This document shows positions 63,501 through 64,000 of a stretch of 64,000 nt of DNA, one piece after another (positions within the stretch are counted from its first letter, which is position 1; the number at the start of each line of letters is the position of its first letter). Origin of the DNA: Ditylenchus dipsaci (lineage: Eukaryota > Nematoda > Chromadorea > Rhabditida > Anguinidae). The notes under the pieces were generated by a model. It was not told where the DNA came from, made no database searches, and saw nothing but the letters and a program-made list of their open reading frames with translations. A program made the position numbers and the translations under genes. The DNA lies in assembly GCA_004194705.1 (NCBI GenBank), contig SADC01000364.1:62001-126000 (forward strand), read 5' to 3'.

Positions 63501-64000
63501 CAGAAGCTTAGATGGATCTTCGTTGAAGATAGCAGATGCGGATGACTGTTATGCAGATGACGTTTGGCGTTGCTCGCAGTTAGCTTGTCTTTTGGAACGT
63601 ATCCACATTCAGAGCACTTCCCTTCACAAAAAAAGCTTATGAAGACGGAAGCTGAACAACAAAAAGATATAAACCCCTAACTATCCAAAAGGCACCTTGG
63701 GACCTGGCTTTCGTTTTTTGCCAATGGATGAAGTTGGCGACGAAAGACTGACTGTCGAATCATCCAAGCTGTTGATTTGCTCCATCAAATTTTCGCTAAA
63801 GTGAAACGCATAAAAGAAGGGTCTTTCAATCCATAAAAATCCACTGTAAAAATAGCGAGTACATAGAATGAGTCGAATTATTTGACTGAAAATTAATTTG
63901 ACTCATGACAATTCGACTCATGATAATTTGAATCAAGATTCATACGAATCACTGATAACTGTGATTCATATGAATCATGAGTCAAATTAATTTTGGAATT
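60577..64000 (-). mobile_element. hAT transposon with gattcaaatt subterminal repeats (runs off the window)
   Basis: The left end cagtgctggcaatttgaatc is followed by 350 bp of gattcaaattaattttgcaa / ttgaatcatgattcatatga words (60590-60930). The same words return at 63870-64000. The right terminus and target duplication are outside the window. It encodes a BED-finger hAT transposase on the minus strand. It lies upstream of the first visible VAChT exon, so it is inside a VAChT intron or the shared 5' region. Confidence 0.88.
61627..63800 (-). pseudogene. hAT (ZBED-like) transposase, near full length, frame-broken
   Basis: Blocks in order on the minus strand: Lys-rich segment GKKRKPGPK (about 63725), BED zinc finger CSECGYVPKDKLTASNAKRH with the distal LHNSH (about 63535-63625), ELLSMIPGFQVPTRRALAGM (63390 on), KISISADIATTKGMRRSYLG with the first catalytic Asp, EERHTGPAIAE, MRYVTDGASNMKAAIW with the second Asp, FHTVCAAHSLQLVLKDVFE, LLKHVCRIIEPFREVTDSLQ, ARLEIRFDHVL, ERNKSNWNFFEVYKQISPVA and SPVHSGAVERMFSQLTLNTS, stop at 61627-61629. 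Introns are short, one of 31 nt near 61805. Frame breaks lie near 63560, 63108 and 62850. All hAT landmarks are present, so it is a young copy, possibly inactive only through small indels or assembly errors. Confidence 0.88.

Overview
The window is animal DNA, AT-rich, with GT-AG introns that are often only about 30-60 nt long. It is most likely from a nematode with a repeat-inflated genome. The nematode call is an inference from the very short introns, from a vesicular acetylcholine transporter that closely resembles UNC-17, and from a small gene at 35888-36917 with motifs I remember from Caenorhabditis proteins. It was not checked by any search.

The backbone of the window is the cholinergic gene locus on the minus strand. 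The vesicular acetylcholine transporter (VAChT/UNC-17) occupies 60533 down to 53032, with its N-terminal exons beyond the right edge. Choline acetyltransferase (ChAT/CHA-1) follows downstream in the same orientation, from 46055 down to its stop at 15589, in about 15 recognisable exons spread over 30 kb. This is the order and orientation of the conserved animal cholinergic locus, where the transporter lies upstream of, and usually inside the first intron of, the ChAT transcription unit. Together the two proteins make acetylcholine and load it into synaptic vesicles. VAChT is almost uninterrupted (one frameshift seen), whereas the ChAT exons carry roughly a dozen one- or two-base frame breaks.

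Two further host genes sit inside the 11.9-kb ChAT intron between the exons at 44051-44073 and 32013-32179: a LITAF/CDIP-type zinc-ribbon gene (minus, 35091-35352) and a single-pass membrane protein gene with a basic tail (plus, 35888-36917).

Nearly everything else is DNA transposons and their short derivatives. Twelve elements have exact 8-bp target-site duplications (TSDs), as expected for the hAT superfamily, and in most of these the terminal inverted repeats (TIRs) are themselves arrays of a short repeated word, different in each family. Transposase remnants are visible for hAT (30200-30937, 41390-41760, 61627-63800) and for a Tigger/pogo element (19403-21728). Two TIR elements carry host-gene sequence with introns retained: a SUMO-protease (ULP1/SENP) gene at 10559-11664 inside an element with 8-bp TSDs, and a ribosomal protein L26 fragment at 39837-40071. 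One 250-bp MITE, split between 38257 and 43751, has been hit by three separate elements, one of which contains a fourth. Three foldback elements have arms that look like tRNA genes.

Region by region: 1-5.0 kb, small TIR/foldback elements; 5.4-7.5 kb, an odd CCAG-rich domain; 7.6-10 kb, foldback and pogo-type MITEs; 10.1-12.3 kb, the SUMO-protease transposon; 12.4-15.4 kb, hAT MITE, tandem repeats, tRNA-like foldback; 15.6-46.1 kb, ChAT with transposon-filled introns and two nested genes; 46.1-53.0 kb, ChAT-VAChT spacer full of MITEs; 53.0-60.5 kb, VAChT; 60.6-64 kb, a near full-length hAT element in a VAChT intron or 5' region.
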